Source of the DNA: Lobosporangium transversale
Lineage: Eukaryota > Mortierellomycota > Mortierellomycetes > Mortierellales > Mortierellaceae
NCBI RefSeq assembly: GCF_002105155.1
Contig: NW_019028986.1
Coordinates: 202,501-266,500 of the forward strand
Direction of reading: 5' to 3'
Length of the DNA: 64,000 nucleotides
The translations under genes were made by a program, and so were the position numbers. The notes below the pieces were generated by a model. It made no database searches and was not told the origin of the DNA. It saw nothing but the letters and a program-made list of their open reading frames with translations. Shown in pieces: positions 1 through 10,754 of this stretch (position 1 is the stretch's first letter; every line of letters starts with the position of its first letter).

Positions 1-1471
1 AAACACGCGCTCTCCTTCCTCAGTTCTTTCACCATCTATGCTTTGATTATAGTAATAGTTCATACCATTTTTTTTTTTTCATTAGAAAGCCTCCAAGGAT
101 CATGAACAATAATAAATAAATAAGTAAATAAAGACCTTATCGGCAATAATAATAGGTAAAAAATAAAAAATAAAAAAAGCTATAGTATTCTAATGACTTT
201 GCAACCGCTTCTTGTCCGTAGTAATTTGCGCAGAAATAATAGGCAATGTAAAAAACAAAAAAGTGGAACGTTTATTACCATTTTAAGCAAAGAGGTCATT
301 GACGCCGAAGAATGTTCATAAATAAAGTTGTTTATGTATTTGTGTGGATGCAAAATGAAAGAGCTATCCATGACAAGGCAAACAATACTTGTATGTATAG
401 TATAATATATATATTATATAAAATATAAAAAAAAGAAAGAAAACTTTTTTCCAGAGATGTTGGCAGACTGGTCCCTGAAAGAGACAAGCAAAGGAAGAAA
501 GATACGCATTAAGAGATGGAGGTCTTTTTGAAAAATGTTCCAGCCTAAACAAAAGCAACATCATCGACAACAACAATGAAGTGTGAGCTGGGCGCAATTG
601 AAGGTTAAAAATTTTACGAAATACCATCCAATTCCCCTCTTTTTTTTTTTTTTTTGTTTTTTTTTTTCATTCCGCAATACTTATTTGCATTGCTTCGCAC
701 TGCTTCGCCTACACTTTTTTTTTAAACCCCCCCCCCCCCTCTCGTTCGGCGTCTTTAACAGTCAAAGGAAATTGGCTCATCATCACAAGCTAGATGTTAC
801 TCCAAAAACTCTTGAAGCCCGCCGCTCTAAATAGGATGTGATGACTACTAGTATTCATCAACAAATCTTTCTTCATGATCCCCCACCATTTCTCTAATCT
901 CTTCTTCGGTTGCTGACAAGAAAGGGTCGATGACGAGTTTGAAGGGAGGAAGACAATGTTGCTGTTGTCTGGAGCAAACATCTATATGGTAACCTTATTT
1001 TATTTTAAAAAAATGAAACAAGTTATATATGGTCTGATACTTCTGCGCAGTAAAAAAAAAAAAAAAAAAAAAAGAATCCTTCTCCATTGACACCCCGATC
1101 TCTTTGTCTCTCTCCGCATTTCTTACTGCATGAAGGTGTATTTTTTTTTTTTTTTTTTTCCTTGTTAGAAGAGAACATGGATTAGAAATACAAAAAGAGA
1201 AAGAAAGAAAGAAAAAGAAGGGACGCGTCAGACAATCGAAAGCTTTTTTTTGGTTTAAATAATTGCGCAAGGATAAGTAAAAAAAAAAACAGCTCAAACA
1301 CACCAAAAGAATAAAATAAAATATATAAAAATCGGTTCATTAGCATACTTTTTTCGTGTTGTTATTAGATTATACATGTGTAAATAAATTATAACATGTA
1401 TAAATTTAAAATATGTACTGTACATGTAAATATTTTGGACTATCCAAGCATACCAATGAATTGAATGGACC

Positions 1472-1502
<31 letters not shown>

Positions 1503-2466
1503 GCATAGGAAAAATAGTTTATTCGACTTTAGAATTGGTTGAGTAACGCAAAAAAAAAAAAAAAAAAAAAACCAAAGATCAACAAGATTCATTCAGAAGG
1601 ATTTGCCACACAGTATATACGAAATGTATTCTATAATCGACTAGCTTTATATATATTATATTGTATATTTATATCTATAAAGTAGTAAAAAAAAAAAAAA
1701 AAAAAACCGGTTTAGTTTTCAATCTAGTTTTTGTCTAGAACAGGAATCTGGTTAAACAGGACATACAGGAGGAAATGGAACAAAATCTATTCAGTTAACC
1801 CGTCAAGAACAGATACATCTATGTGTATTTGAATAGTCTAACAGTCAATTATATACATACATGTGGTTTCCTAATTGCTAATTAGTCACGTGGTAATAGT
1901 CCTCTTATATAAAATGTGTTTCCCCTTTCTCCCAGGAGAACGACACTATACAATTGACATTTAAAAGATGTGTAAAAGCTGTGAACTAAAGTGTCCTACT
2001 CGACGGCAATTGATAAAAAGCGATGCTCTGTACATGTATAACATATACAAATAATATTATAAAAGGTACTACATTTAAAATAGAGTGGACGACTTGTGTA
2101 ATGTCGTTCTACAAATGCAATTAACCTATGACATTTTGATTTGTTGTTCACAACACACACATACAAAATGGCGCGTGCACAAATAGAACCTCTTTCTCCA
2201 ATTGCATAACAGAAAACGACAGTCCATCCCCATTTTGGACAAATCATTTTTATGTATCATCCTTATGTATATTTGCACGCTCACTCCTGACACGTAGAGT
2301 AGACAATTTTTTTTTTTAACATTCTCTTCATCCATTCTGTCTCATCGCCATCTCACCAGAATTAGTCTTCAAGCATATTAAAAAAAAAAAAAAGAAATAC
2401 ATATTATAAGTAGCTACGAATCTACAACAAGACTTTGTCAAGAGAGGGGAAAAAAAAAACGACAAC

Positions 2467-2497
<31 letters not shown>

Positions 2498-2581
2498 ACA
2501 GAACCCTCGGCTATCCGACCAAAAGAGAAGCGACTTTTTTGTATTTTTGTATTTTTGTATTTTTCGACTTTCATTAATACA
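1..2581. other. Intergenic spacer left of Vps74, no gene seen
   Basis: AT-rich DNA with many homopolymer runs, for example 28 A at about 1473-1500, plus T runs near 1141 and C runs near 728. The open frames here are short and made of Phe/Lys runs from those homopolymers, so I regard none as a gene. The last few hundred bases should hold the promoter and 5' UTR of the Vps74 gene; a CAA-rich stretch lies at 2460-2490. Confidence 0.6.
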
Positions 2582-3069
2582 ATGTCATCAGCTGGTGGAC
2601 TTTCAAGACGCCGTGGTGGTGGTGGAGGTGGAGGAGGAGGCGGAGAAGATTCATATTCATCAAATGCAAACTCATCATCAGGAAATTCTGGATTCAATCA
2701 CAACTCTGGTCTTCATCGTCGTTCCAGTACAGATGCTAAAGTATATGCAGACCCAAGAGATTTACAAATGGAAGATGAGAACAGAACTCAGCCCAAGTTT
2801 ACTTTGATGGAAGAGATACTTCTTTTAGGACTCAAGGATAAGCAGGTATATATTTGTATATGAAAAGACTTTTTCCTTTTCTTTTCTCTTTTTCTTATTT
2901 ATTTTTGGATTTATTTGTGGATATAAATCTATCTTTGCTTCAATTCAACAAGATCAGAGTATGAATATATGAATGCTTCTTACTCAGGGCTTGGTATGCA
3001 GTGTCCGCCAACGTGATATGGCGTAATATGGGCTTTCAAAAGGGACGAAAGAAGAAGAAGATCGACCAC

Positions 3070-3102
<33 letters not shown>

Positions 3103-3525
3103 GAGACTTGGGCTGTAGTCCTAGTCATTTTTTTTTTTAATGGATAATAATTGCTCACACATGTGCCACTCACTTGTCAAAAAAAAAATAAAAAAAAAAA
3201 AAAAAGCTTAATCTAGAATAGAGCTTAATGATGTTGAAATGTTTCATTTTTTCAAACAACTTTTTAGGGTTATCTTTCGTTCTGGAACGACAATATCTCT
3301 TATACTCTTCGGGGCTGTATTCTGATGGAACTAGCTTTCCGCAATCGCATTGCCATGGTCAAGGATCCTAACCGACGCAAATACCCACTCGCTGATCGAT
3401 ATATCGAAGTCATTAGTGAGAAACTGACCGGTGAGGTCTTGCTGGACGAGGCACTCAAGATGATCCATTCCACAGAAGAGAGAATGAGTGTTGGTCAGTG
3501 GATCGATCTTATGAGTGGTAAGCTT

Positions 3526-3561
<36 letters not shown>

Positions 3562-4179
3562 AAAACAGTTACTTGTGTTAAATCCTTTATACTATTTTAA
3601 TTAACTCAATCTCCCCCCTTCTCTTCCTTTTTTTTTTTTTTTTTTCTTTTGTTCTTTTTCGGCCTGTAAATAGGTGAGACATGGAATGTAATGAAGATTG
3701 GATACCAATTAAAGCAAGTTCGAGAACGTTTAGCAAAAGGATTAGTGGACAAGGGCGTGTTGAGAACAGAGAAACGCAATTTTTTGATCTTTGACATGGC
3801 AACACACCCCGTGACAGATTCAGCTGTGAAAGAGGAGATCGTCAAAAGAGTCTGCACGACATTGATTTCTAGAAACACAGGTTCAGGCACGCCGACACTT
3901 CTCTCAGATCGGGAAACGCCTATCGCATTCCAACAACTCCGGACGATCGCCATGGTCTGTGCTGCCTATGCAGCCAATGTACTGGAGAACGCACTCATGT
4001 ATCTGAATCATGAGATGCGTGAACGTGCCTATACCAAGGTCGACGAACTTTTGAATGACTATAGTAATTTCCCTTTTGGTTCCTCTGCCTCCAAGAATGA
4101 AGTACAGGGCAAGGATCTACAGATGGAAATCATTGCAGCAGTATTGAACGTATTTACAAAGATGGATAGTATTCTGTAA
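2582..4179 (+). CDS. VPS74: Vps74/GOLPH3-family PI4P-binding Golgi protein
   Basis: Three exons join in frame: 2582-2845, 3268-3517 and 3674-4179, giving 339 residues. The start is the first ATG of the frame that leads into the conserved domain. The N-terminus is a Gly/Ser-rich tail with a run of ten Gly (residues about 12-21). The GPP34/GOLPH3 fold follows, beginning near 'KFTLMEEILLLGLKDKQGY' and including 'GCILMELAFRNRI', 'RKYPLADRYIEVI', the 'TEKRNFLIFDMATHPV' stretch and the helical end 'MEIIAAVLNVFTKMDSIL'. In the family this protein binds phosphatidylinositol-4-phosphate on Golgi membranes and retains glycosyltransferases through their cytosolic tails. Length is close to yeast Vps74 (about 345 residues). 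Intron 1 (422 nt) carries a 30-T run, and intron 2 carries two T-runs. The family is clear; localisation and cargo are inferred from it. Confidence 0.95.
3072..3101. repeat. Poly-T tract inside Vps74 intron 1
   Basis: A run of about 30 T in the first intron, followed by shorter T and A runs at 3127-3139 and 3180-3205. It lies well upstream of the acceptor at 3267, so it is not the polypyrimidine tract itself. Confidence 0.9.
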
Positions 4180-4234
4180 CAACAAATAAATCATATTAAA
4201 AAGAAAAAGAAAAAGAAAAAGGAAAAGGAAAAGG

Positions 4235-4267
<33 letters not shown>

Positions 4268-5047
4268 AAAAGAAAAAGGAAGAGGAAAAGGAAATGAAAA
4301 AAAAAAAAAAAAAAAAAAAGCATTCATAAATTAATAAAATAAATACTTTTCACAATTCAATAACATAATAAAATAAATAAATATTCATTCTTAAACTTTC
4401 ATGGCTTTCAAATGAATAAATTAAGTATATTTGAAAGTATAAATGGACATGTTGAATAGAGGAGATTGTTCGATGCCTTGTTGGTTTTCCAAATCTGCCC
4501 TGATTTAACCGTATTTAGTGGAATTGATTAGCATCCTCTGAATAGCTGCCATCCAAAGGGACTACTTGGGACGGACAAAATTTACTGTGTTGTTCAAAAC
4601 AATAAAACTTGACTGAAAGTCTACTAATCCTCAAACCATGAGGCAAACAATACCTCTGAACGCTTCAATAGGACTATGGCGTGCTTTTGGGGGTGCAGAA
4701 AAGACAACATTGTCTCTTTTGAGCAATGAAGGATATAGGATTTGTTCCTTGGGGCAAACTTTTTGAAGCCACTCCACTCTTGTTACTAGTAAAAACACAA
4801 ATGGTTCCCGTTTTCCTCATATTTTCAGCGCTTCCACGATCCAGGGACTGTGATGTGGCCATTAAATGTTACATCTTTGTCGAAGCATTGACACATCCCT
4901 CGCAAAAGCTCAGATGTATACTAAGAATATTGTTTAAGGGACGTTGGAGTAGTCAATGACATGTAGCAGTGTTCAGGTGTTTATACAGTATCATATGGAG
5001 TCCAAACAGTCACCAGAGCATCACACAGGTTCTTGTTTATTGAACGA
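4180..5047. other. Convergent spacer between Vps74 and the SANT-like gene
   Basis: The 3' ends of two genes face each other here. Positions 4198-4320 are a purine tract built from GAAAAA/GGAAAA units and A-runs, next to probable polyadenylation signals (AATAAA-like at about 4185 and 4337). The stretch 4440-5040 has a more balanced base composition and a 77-codon open frame (4726-4959 +) that resembles nothing I know; I do not call it a gene. Confidence 0.5.
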
Positions 5048-6997
5048 TCATTTCTCTTGTGCATTGGCCAGATCATGTTCTAGCTGTTTGCTTTCAAGCT
5101 CCAACCATCGTCGTGTTAACTCCAGCTTACTAAGTTGGATCTTGACTTTACATTCTTCTAATGCAATCATGCGCATTGTAAACTCACGGTCTTCTTCTGT
5201 CATCTGACTTGGTAGTAGATACCCTCCATGCTCTCCTACCAATGACAGCTCAAATTTCCCAAGACTGCCACTTGGATGCCGCTGAAGACTTTGGGTTGAA
5301 GGTGTTCGCTTGAATCTAAAGGGCCGTACTTTAGACCGCGCCGCCCATGATGTAGACGGTCCGACTCCTCCGACTCCTCCTATGCCTCCCATGCCTCCAA
5401 TTCCAGGACCTCTTCTACCAGTACGGACAGCCACATTGTGAGATAAAGATGAAGACATCAAGCTGGACGGATCAAGTGAATCTTCTTCTTCGTCTACTTC
5501 ATCTCCCAAGTCATGCCCGTCCCCGAAACTATTATCATACTCATTTCCAAGACCCTCCCCACTCACATTGTGCTGACCGGCCCCACTATCGTCATCCCAT
5601 TCGTTGTTATCATCCTCAAGCTCTTGTGCAAAAGCAGCAGCGGCAGCAGTAGAACTACTGATCCCGGTCAAGTCTACTAAACTCTGCCCTGCTGTCCCTA
5701 ACAAACTAGATCCAAGTCCATTACTCATGGTTCCCAAAGCCGAACGTGTATAATTATTAGTGGTGCGATGCTGGCTATTATTCCCAGTAGCGACAGCTGT
5801 TGTTCCCACACGTCTTTCATTGGGCGTTGAGCGCAGGCGTTTTGAAGTACCGGCGGGTAATATACCAGAATGAGATTGTTGATTACCTCGGGCAGTTATA
5901 CCTCCCACTGTGGCTGAAGATGACGAAGATGATGCTGGCGGCGCCATTCTTTGTAGATAATCGAGAGAAGAATTGGGAGCTGTTGTTGTTGTTGTTGATG
6001 TTGTTGTTGTCAATGCTGCAGCTACGCCTGGTGCATTACTACCTGCAGCTCGTTTACGTGAAGTAGGAGCCGAAGAATTGGCTGGGTTGACTGACGACGA
6101 TATTAATGATAAATTATTGTTAGATCGATCTACTCGTGAGTGTATATCTGAGGTATTGTTGTTGTTATTGCCACTGCTGCTGCTGTTGTTGTTATTGTTG
6201 CTAGGATTATTGCTATTATTACCATCGTTGTTATTACTGAGGCTATTACTGCTACCAGGCACTGCTGACGAGAGCATGAGGCCTGAGGCGGCAAGAAGTT
6301 CTGATGTAGATTGACCATGTCCAACACGATGATGACTGTTATTTCCAAGGCTGTTCAAGGACTGAGGCATCAATGATGTTGTAGACGCTACTGAAGCACG
6401 TTGTTGATGAGTTGCGGTTGCTGTGCTTGGTGCTGACGAACCAAGTATATGTCCAGGTATAATGGTTCCAGGCCCAGGCCCAGGTCCAGCCCCAGCTCCA
6501 GTAGTATTCAATCCACCAGCAGATGCCGCAGTAGAGGATGGCCCAGATGTGATATCAACATCCCCAGCAACGGTACCAGTAATAGCAGTAGTGGTAGCGG
6601 TAGTAGAGGAGGAAGCTGATGGAGTTATTTCAGAGTCCATGACTTTTCCTTGTATACTCGCCAACTTCTCTAATAGCTCATTTTTTAACCGGTCCTCTTC
6701 TGATTCCTGTTTCTTGCCTCTTAAATGAGGAGTGGCACGCATGGCCATGAAATCCATAATCATCTTGTCACAACGAGTTCGACATGTCCGAGGATGGGGT
6801 AGTTTGCCATCAGGTCGAGGGACTGATTCTCGTTCAAACTCTTCTGCAATGTGATTCCAGGCGACTAAAATGGCTCCATCACGAGAAGAGATCTTGTAAG
6901 GGCAGGGTTTAGCTCGAAGAACAATTTGGAGTAGCAAGATCTCGTCCTGTTTATGGAAACGAAATCGCTGTTTCCGGTCATCATCTAATGATGACAT
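5048..6997 (-). CDS. SANT/trihelix-like DNA-binding domain protein, low-complexity middle
   Basis: Single uninterrupted frame of 649 residues. Residues about 10-95 form a compact basic module with the look of a Myb/SANT-like or trihelix DNA-binding domain: 'RFRFHKQDEILLLQIVLR', then 'ILVAWNHIAEEFER', then 'PHPRTCRTRCDKMIMDFMA'. Residues about 120-560 are Ser/Thr/Asn/Gly-rich and disordered, with acidic patches such as 'ELEDDNNEWDDDSG'. The last 55 residues are charged and helical ('TMRMIALEECKVKIQLSKLE'), a likely coiled coil for dimerisation. This layout is common in uncharacterised Mucoromycota proteins. A role as transcription regulator is inference. The start is the first ATG upstream of the domain. 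Its promoter contains the (CT)n microsatellite. Confidence 0.8.
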   Translation of the reverse strand: MSSLDDDRKQRFRFHKQDEILLLQIVLRAKPCPYKISSRDGAILVAWNHIAEEFERESVPRPDGKLPHPRTCRTRCDKMIMDFMAMRATPHLRGKKQESEEDRLKNELLEKLASIQGKVMDSEITPSASSSTTATTTAITGTVAGDVDITSGPSSTAASAGGLNTTGAGAGPGPGPGTIIPGHILGSSAPSTATATHQQRASVASTTSLMPQSLNSLGNNSHHRVGHGQSTSELLAASGLMLSSAVPGSSNSLSNNNDGNNSNNPSNNNNNSSSSGNNNNNTSDIHSRVDRSNNNLSLISSSVNPANSSAPTSRKRAAGSNAPGVAAALTTTTSTTTTTAPNSSLDYLQRMAPPASSSSSSATVGGITARGNQQSHSGILPAGTSKRLRSTPNERRVGTTAVATGNNSQHRTTNNYTRSALGTMSNGLGSSLLGTAGQSLVDLTGISSSTAAAAAFAQELEDDNNEWDDDSGAGQHNVSGEGLGNEYDNSFGDGHDLGDEVDEEEDSLDPSSLMSSSLSHNVAVRTGRRGPGIGGMGGIGGVGGVGPSTSWAARSKVRPFRFKRTPSTQSLQRHPSGSLGKFELSLVGEHGGYLLPSQMTEEDREFTMRMIALEECKVKIQLSKLELTRRWLELESKQLEHDLANAQEK

Positions 6998-7144
6998 TCC
7001 TACTGATTTCCTAATTTAACTTGAGCATGGTAATTATAATAATAATAATAACAACAGTAATAATGTATAAATGGTAAATAATGTTTATATGATTGGAAGT
7101 GTGTGGTGTGTGTAAGTATGGAAGGATCAAACGTATTGAAAGTA

Positions 7145-7249
<105 letters not shown>

Positions 7250-7771
7250 TCCTGCAAAGTCAGCGAGGTTTGAAGTTACGTTAAACATTTTTTTTTTTTA
7301 CTTAAACAAAAAATAAATAAATAAATAAATAAAAGCTTCTTCTAGTTGAGGAATGGGAAAAGAAAAGGTAGAAAGAAAATGAACCTTTTTTTTCCTAGAT
7401 TACTTACTTACAAATAGTCTTTTCAAGTATTTTGAATAAGAAAAAAAAAAAAAAAAAAAAAAAAAAGTAATGGAATCTGTCTAATGGTGTCAACGAAGGG
7501 CGAATGTAGGACAATGTCGAATGTTTGTGCTGAGGAGGATAAAAATTAATAATAAGGATAATAAGACGCGTGTTTAAGTAAATTTGGGTTAAAATAACAA
7601 GGGCAAAAATTGTAAATACGTAATGTTGCTTGTGAACAAAAAGGTGTCTATGCTCCCTTTTTTTTTTTTTTTAATAAATTGAATGATAAAATAAAGTATG
7701 TAGATCATTTGCCTCATCCTATATGTTTTTCTCCCGTACCCATATCATTTTGAAAAAAATCGCTCACTCCC
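7250..7771. other. Spacer, no gene seen
   Basis: AT-rich DNA with a 26-A run near 7441, AAAT repeats near 7310-7335 and a T run near 7657. It contains the 3' UTR of the LGLDK-repeat gene and the upstream region of the SANT-like gene. No coding pattern was found. Confidence 0.5.
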
Positions 7772-8596
7772 CTAAGCACACCTCTTGCTGCATTCACCCA
7801 ACTTTGCCAAAGCTTGAGCGAAACATGCAGACGACAAAGTCTTGGTACATTCCTTCTCAGAAGTCTTGAAACCCTCATTGCAAATCTTCTTGCACTTCTC
7901 TGGATCCTCTCGGACAGGTTTCTTCGTTCCAACCGATACCATATCCCCCAGATCACCCAAGCCCAAGAGATCTGTCAAGCCTCCTAGGTTTCCAATCTTC
8001 GTCAGATCTGACAAACCTCCCAAGTCTCCAATATCTTGCTGGTCTGACGAGCCTCTCACATGATCCGCCAGGTCCTCAAATCTATCCAGGCCCAACATAT
8101 CCAGCAAGTTGCCCAATCCTAACAAGTTCAAGAGCAACTTGTCCGCTCCCGTTCTGTCCATACCCAATTCCTCCAAGACCGACTTGTCCAGGATGGACTT
8201 GTCCAATCCCAACTTGTCCAGCCCTAACTTGTCCAAGCCCAACTTCTCCAAGCCCAACTTATCCAGGTTCAACTTGTCCAATTCTGACTTGTCCAATTTC
8301 AAATTATCTGCGATCATCTTATCCACAATCGCCTTGGCCGGGTTCAACTTCTCCAAACTCAGAATTTGGGACAACTTTGCTAGGCCCAACCTATGCAGGT
8401 CCAATTTATCCAGGCCAAACTTATCCAGGCCAAACTTATCCAAGCCCAATTTATCCAAGCCCAAGATATCCAAGCTTCCTGAGTGACCATGCTTTGTCAA
8501 TCCCGCTGCGTTCGTGATCGGTGCGGCTTGAATAGTCATTGTCGCGAAAGCAACAGTGAGCACCACTGCGGAGGAAAAAGCGGTAGAAAACTTCAT
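7772..8596 (-). CDS. Secreted LGLDK-repeat protein with six-cysteine C-terminal domain
   Basis: Single-exon frame, 274 residues. Residues 1-24 are a typical fungal signal peptide with a likely cleavage at 'TIQA-API'. Residues about 43-180 are built from a five-residue repeat with consensus L-G-L-D-K (variants LGLEK, LNLDK, LDLHR); the DNA repeats in 15-base units. A Gly/Leu/Asp-rich stretch ('LGGLTDLLGLGDLGDM') leads to a basic C-terminal domain of about 45 residues. It holds six cysteines at 235, 239, 250, 258, 269 and 273, with spacing C-x3-C-x10-C-x7-C-x10-C-x3-C, which is symmetrical. I know no named family for this pair of parts. Secretion is well supported; a cell-wall, adhesive or effector-like role would be a guess. 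The start is the ATG directly before the hydrophobic signal core. Confidence 0.85.
   Translation of the reverse strand: MKFSTAFSSAVVLTVAFATMTIQAAPITNAAGLTKHGHSGSLDILGLDKLGLDKFGLDKFGLDKLDLHRLGLAKLSQILSLEKLNPAKAIVDKMIADNLKLDKSELDKLNLDKLGLEKLGLDKLGLDKLGLDKSILDKSVLEELGMDRTGADKLLLNLLGLGNLLDMLGLDRFEDLADHVRGSSDQQDIGDLGGLSDLTKIGNLGGLTDLLGLGDLGDMVSVGTKKPVREDPEKCKKICNEGFKTSEKECTKTLSSACFAQALAKLGECSKRCA
8200..8475. repeat. 15-base minisatellite encoding LGLDK units
   Basis: Tandem 15-base units of the type 'CTTATCCAGGCCAAA' on the plus strand, in two blocks (about 8200-8290 and 8395-8475) with a less regular stretch between. Neighbouring units are nearly identical, which indicates recent unequal exchange or slippage. 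Confidence 0.85.
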
Positions 8597-8772
8597 GGTG
8601 ATGATAAAATGGTAATAGTAATAATGATAATAATGAAGATGATTGTGATAGAAACAGTAATGTGTCTAGTGTGGATCTGAGTGAAAAGGAATCGAGTATC
8701 TTGAAAGCTTTGAAATACTTTTTGTGTTGTTGATTTTGTTGATGAAAATTAGAAAAGTCTTGTCATGTATTT

Positions 8773-8803
<31 letters not shown>

Positions 8804-8979
8804 GCCAAGATCTTCATTATTCTTCTAATCTAAATGGAGGAGTTCAAAGTTTCTAAAAACAAAAAAAAAAAAAAAAAAAAAAAAAAAAACGGAGCTCTGG
8901 CTATTCAATGTCATAGCCAAGAGAGGAGAGAGAAAGGAGCCAGATTCTTTGTCGTACAGGAGTTTATATCAGATCAGCC

Positions 8980-9013
<34 letters not shown>

Positions 9014-9125
9014 TTTTAAGATTAAGGGACATAGGAACTTTCAGTAAAGGAGGTCAGGGTCTATTGTATGACAAAATGCGCAAGCCGCAATAAAAGATGA
9101 ATGGCTGTATTTCTTTTCCTCCTTC
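8597..9125. other. Spacer, no gene seen
   Basis: Holds the promoter side of the LGLDK-repeat gene and the 3' end of the pirin gene, with T runs at about 8780-8802 and 8982-9010 and an A run at 8861-8889. No coding pattern was found. Confidence 0.5.
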
Positions 9126-10430
9126 TCATCCTCGCCTGCGCCTGTAGGAATGAATCGAGCGCCAAAATGGTGCCCGCTCGAACCCATTCTTACCATCTCG
9201 ATAATCAGCGAACGTCTCCACAATCTCTTCTTTTGTGTTCATCACAAATGGACCTTGCTGCACCATTGGTTCCTTCAATGGTTCTCCTGCAATCAATACA
9301 AAGTGCGCGCCTCCTTTCTCTTCATCCTCATTCATATTCCCATTTACCTCCTCTCCCTCCTCTCCCTCCTCATCTTTAGTCACAAACTTGATCCGATCAG
9401 CTCCATCTCCTTCTGACAGCACCAACGTATGTTGGGCCTCACCTTTGAACTCTTGTTTCCTACCGTCAACGTCAACGTTAACGTCAACGTCACCGTTGCT
9501 TTCACTCCCACTTTCATTTTTACTTTTGTCTCCTCCTCCTCCTCCATCTCCTTTTTCTACAACAATATGAACTGTTCCCCTGAGCACATAAACGAATCCT
9601 GAAAAAGAAACCGGGATCGTCTGCTCGACTGATCTGTTTTTCTTCATCTTGAAGTCTAAATACATGATCGGTGTACGAGTGTACACAGGGCTTTTCACTC
9701 CATGTGATTCGCCTGCAATCACTTTGATGACAACACCATCATTGTTTTGTCTCTGTCTCTCATCCTTGTCCCTGTCCTTGTCCTCATTCTTGTCCTTGTC
9801 CTTGTCCTTGTCCTTGTCCTTGTCCTTGTCCTTGTCCTTGTCCTTGTCCTTGTCCTTGTCCACGTCCGTGCCCTTTCCTTTATCCTTATCCTCCTTCTCA
9901 TTTAAAGGAACGGCACGAGGGATCTGTTCATCTCTAAGTTCTTGATATTGAGGTTCACACATCTTGTATTCCTTCGACAGATTCACCCACAACTGTAATC
10001 CATGAGCAGGTGTCTGTGATTTCACTGGCATCTCACAGTGGACGATGCCTCGCCCGGCTGTCATCCATTGCACGTCACCCGGTCCGATCACCCCTTTCCG
10101 ATCTGCAAAATCCTCATGTTGGAACTGTCCTCGTAACATGTAGGTCACAGTTTCGAACCCTCGATGAGCATGGTCCAAGAATCCCCCGTTCCGATCCACC
10201 ATAAACTCGTCCAGTAAAAGAAATGGATCGTGGTATCGAACTTCATACCCTCCAATGGAACGCCGCACCCGAGCCCCAACTCCATCAGTCTGTTCACGAG
10301 AAGGTATAGACTTGACAATAGTTCGAAACCGTCTTTTTTCTTTTTGTTGGTGATGTTGATGCTGCTGTTGATGATGTTGGTGCTGTTTTTGTTGTTCTTG
10401 TCCTTGCTGTAGAACAGCCGTTGTTGCCAT
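9126..10430 (-). CDS. Pirin-family bicupin with Lys-Asp repeat insertion
   Basis: Single-exon frame of 434 residues, against about 290 for human pirin. After a Gln/His-rich N-terminus comes the N-terminal cupin: 'PFLLLDEF', then 'FLDHAHRGFETVTYML' and 'VQWMTAGRGIVHCEMP'. These supply all four expected metal ligands, His87, His89, His131 and Glu133. The C-terminal cupin starts near 'GVVIKVIAGESHG' and ends with 'EPMVQQGPFVMNT', the usual pirin tail. Between the two cupins, residues about 179-226 are almost pure Lys-Asp repeats coded by a 6-base repeat. A second acidic insertion (Gly, Asp-Val/Asn-Val and Glu-rich) splits the C-terminal cupin. Pirins bind Fe(II) and act as nuclear redox-sensitive cofactors or quercetin dioxygenases; which applies here is unknown. 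Confidence 0.93.
   Translation of the reverse strand: MATTAVLQQGQEQQKQHQHHQQQHQHHQQKEKRRFRTIVKSIPSREQTDGVGARVRRSIGGYEVRYHDPFLLLDEFMVDRNGGFLDHAHRGFETVTYMLRGQFQHEDFADRKGVIGPGDVQWMTAGRGIVHCEMPVKSQTPAHGLQLWVNLSKEYKMCEPQYQELRDEQIPRAVPLNEKEDKDKGKGTDVDKDKDKDKDKDKDKDKDKDKDKDKNEDKDRDKDERQRQNNDGVVIKVIAGESHGVKSPVYTRTPIMYLDFKMKKNRSVEQTIPVSFSGFVYVLRGTVHIVVEKGDGGGGGDKSKNESGSESNGDVDVNVDVDGRKQEFKGEAQHTLVLSEGDGADRIKFVTKDEEGEEGEEVNGNMNEDEEKGGAHFVLIAGEPLKEPMVQQGPFVMNTKEEIVETFADYRDGKNGFERAPFWRSIHSYRRRRG
9766..9862. repeat. Hexanucleotide repeat encoding Lys-Asp
   Basis: Perfect and near-perfect copies of a 6-base unit (CTTGTC on the plus strand), about 13 uninterrupted units at 9789-9860 plus degenerate flanking copies, in frame within the pirin gene. 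Confidence 0.95.
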
Positions 10431-10718
10431 TATGAATCGACTGTTTTTTTTTTTTTTTTTTTTTGTTTGTTTTTTAAAGATTTAAAAGAAGAGGAACGGA
10501 GTTTTTTATGTCGTCTTTTTGTAGCTTTAAAAAAAAAAAAGAAGCATTTGTCAACTTGGATTACCAATGAATTTTTAAGGTTAGTAAACATAATTTGTAA
10601 CTTCGTCCTACACTGTTCGTACATTACATGACATGAATGTCGCGCTGTATGTACTAGAAAGCAAATAAACATCTTGCGAGAGGCTGCTGACATTGATAAA
10701 TGTACAAAATTAGAAAGG

Positions 10719-10754
<36 letters not shown>

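Noticed and set aside
583-834. 83-codon plus-strand open frame
   Set aside because: Mostly Phe, Pro and His from T and C runs; no domain and no conserved pattern.
7951-8480. CRISPR-like regular 15-base repeats
   Set aside because: Units are contiguous, without unique spacers, and encode a protein repeat in frame in a eukaryotic genome.
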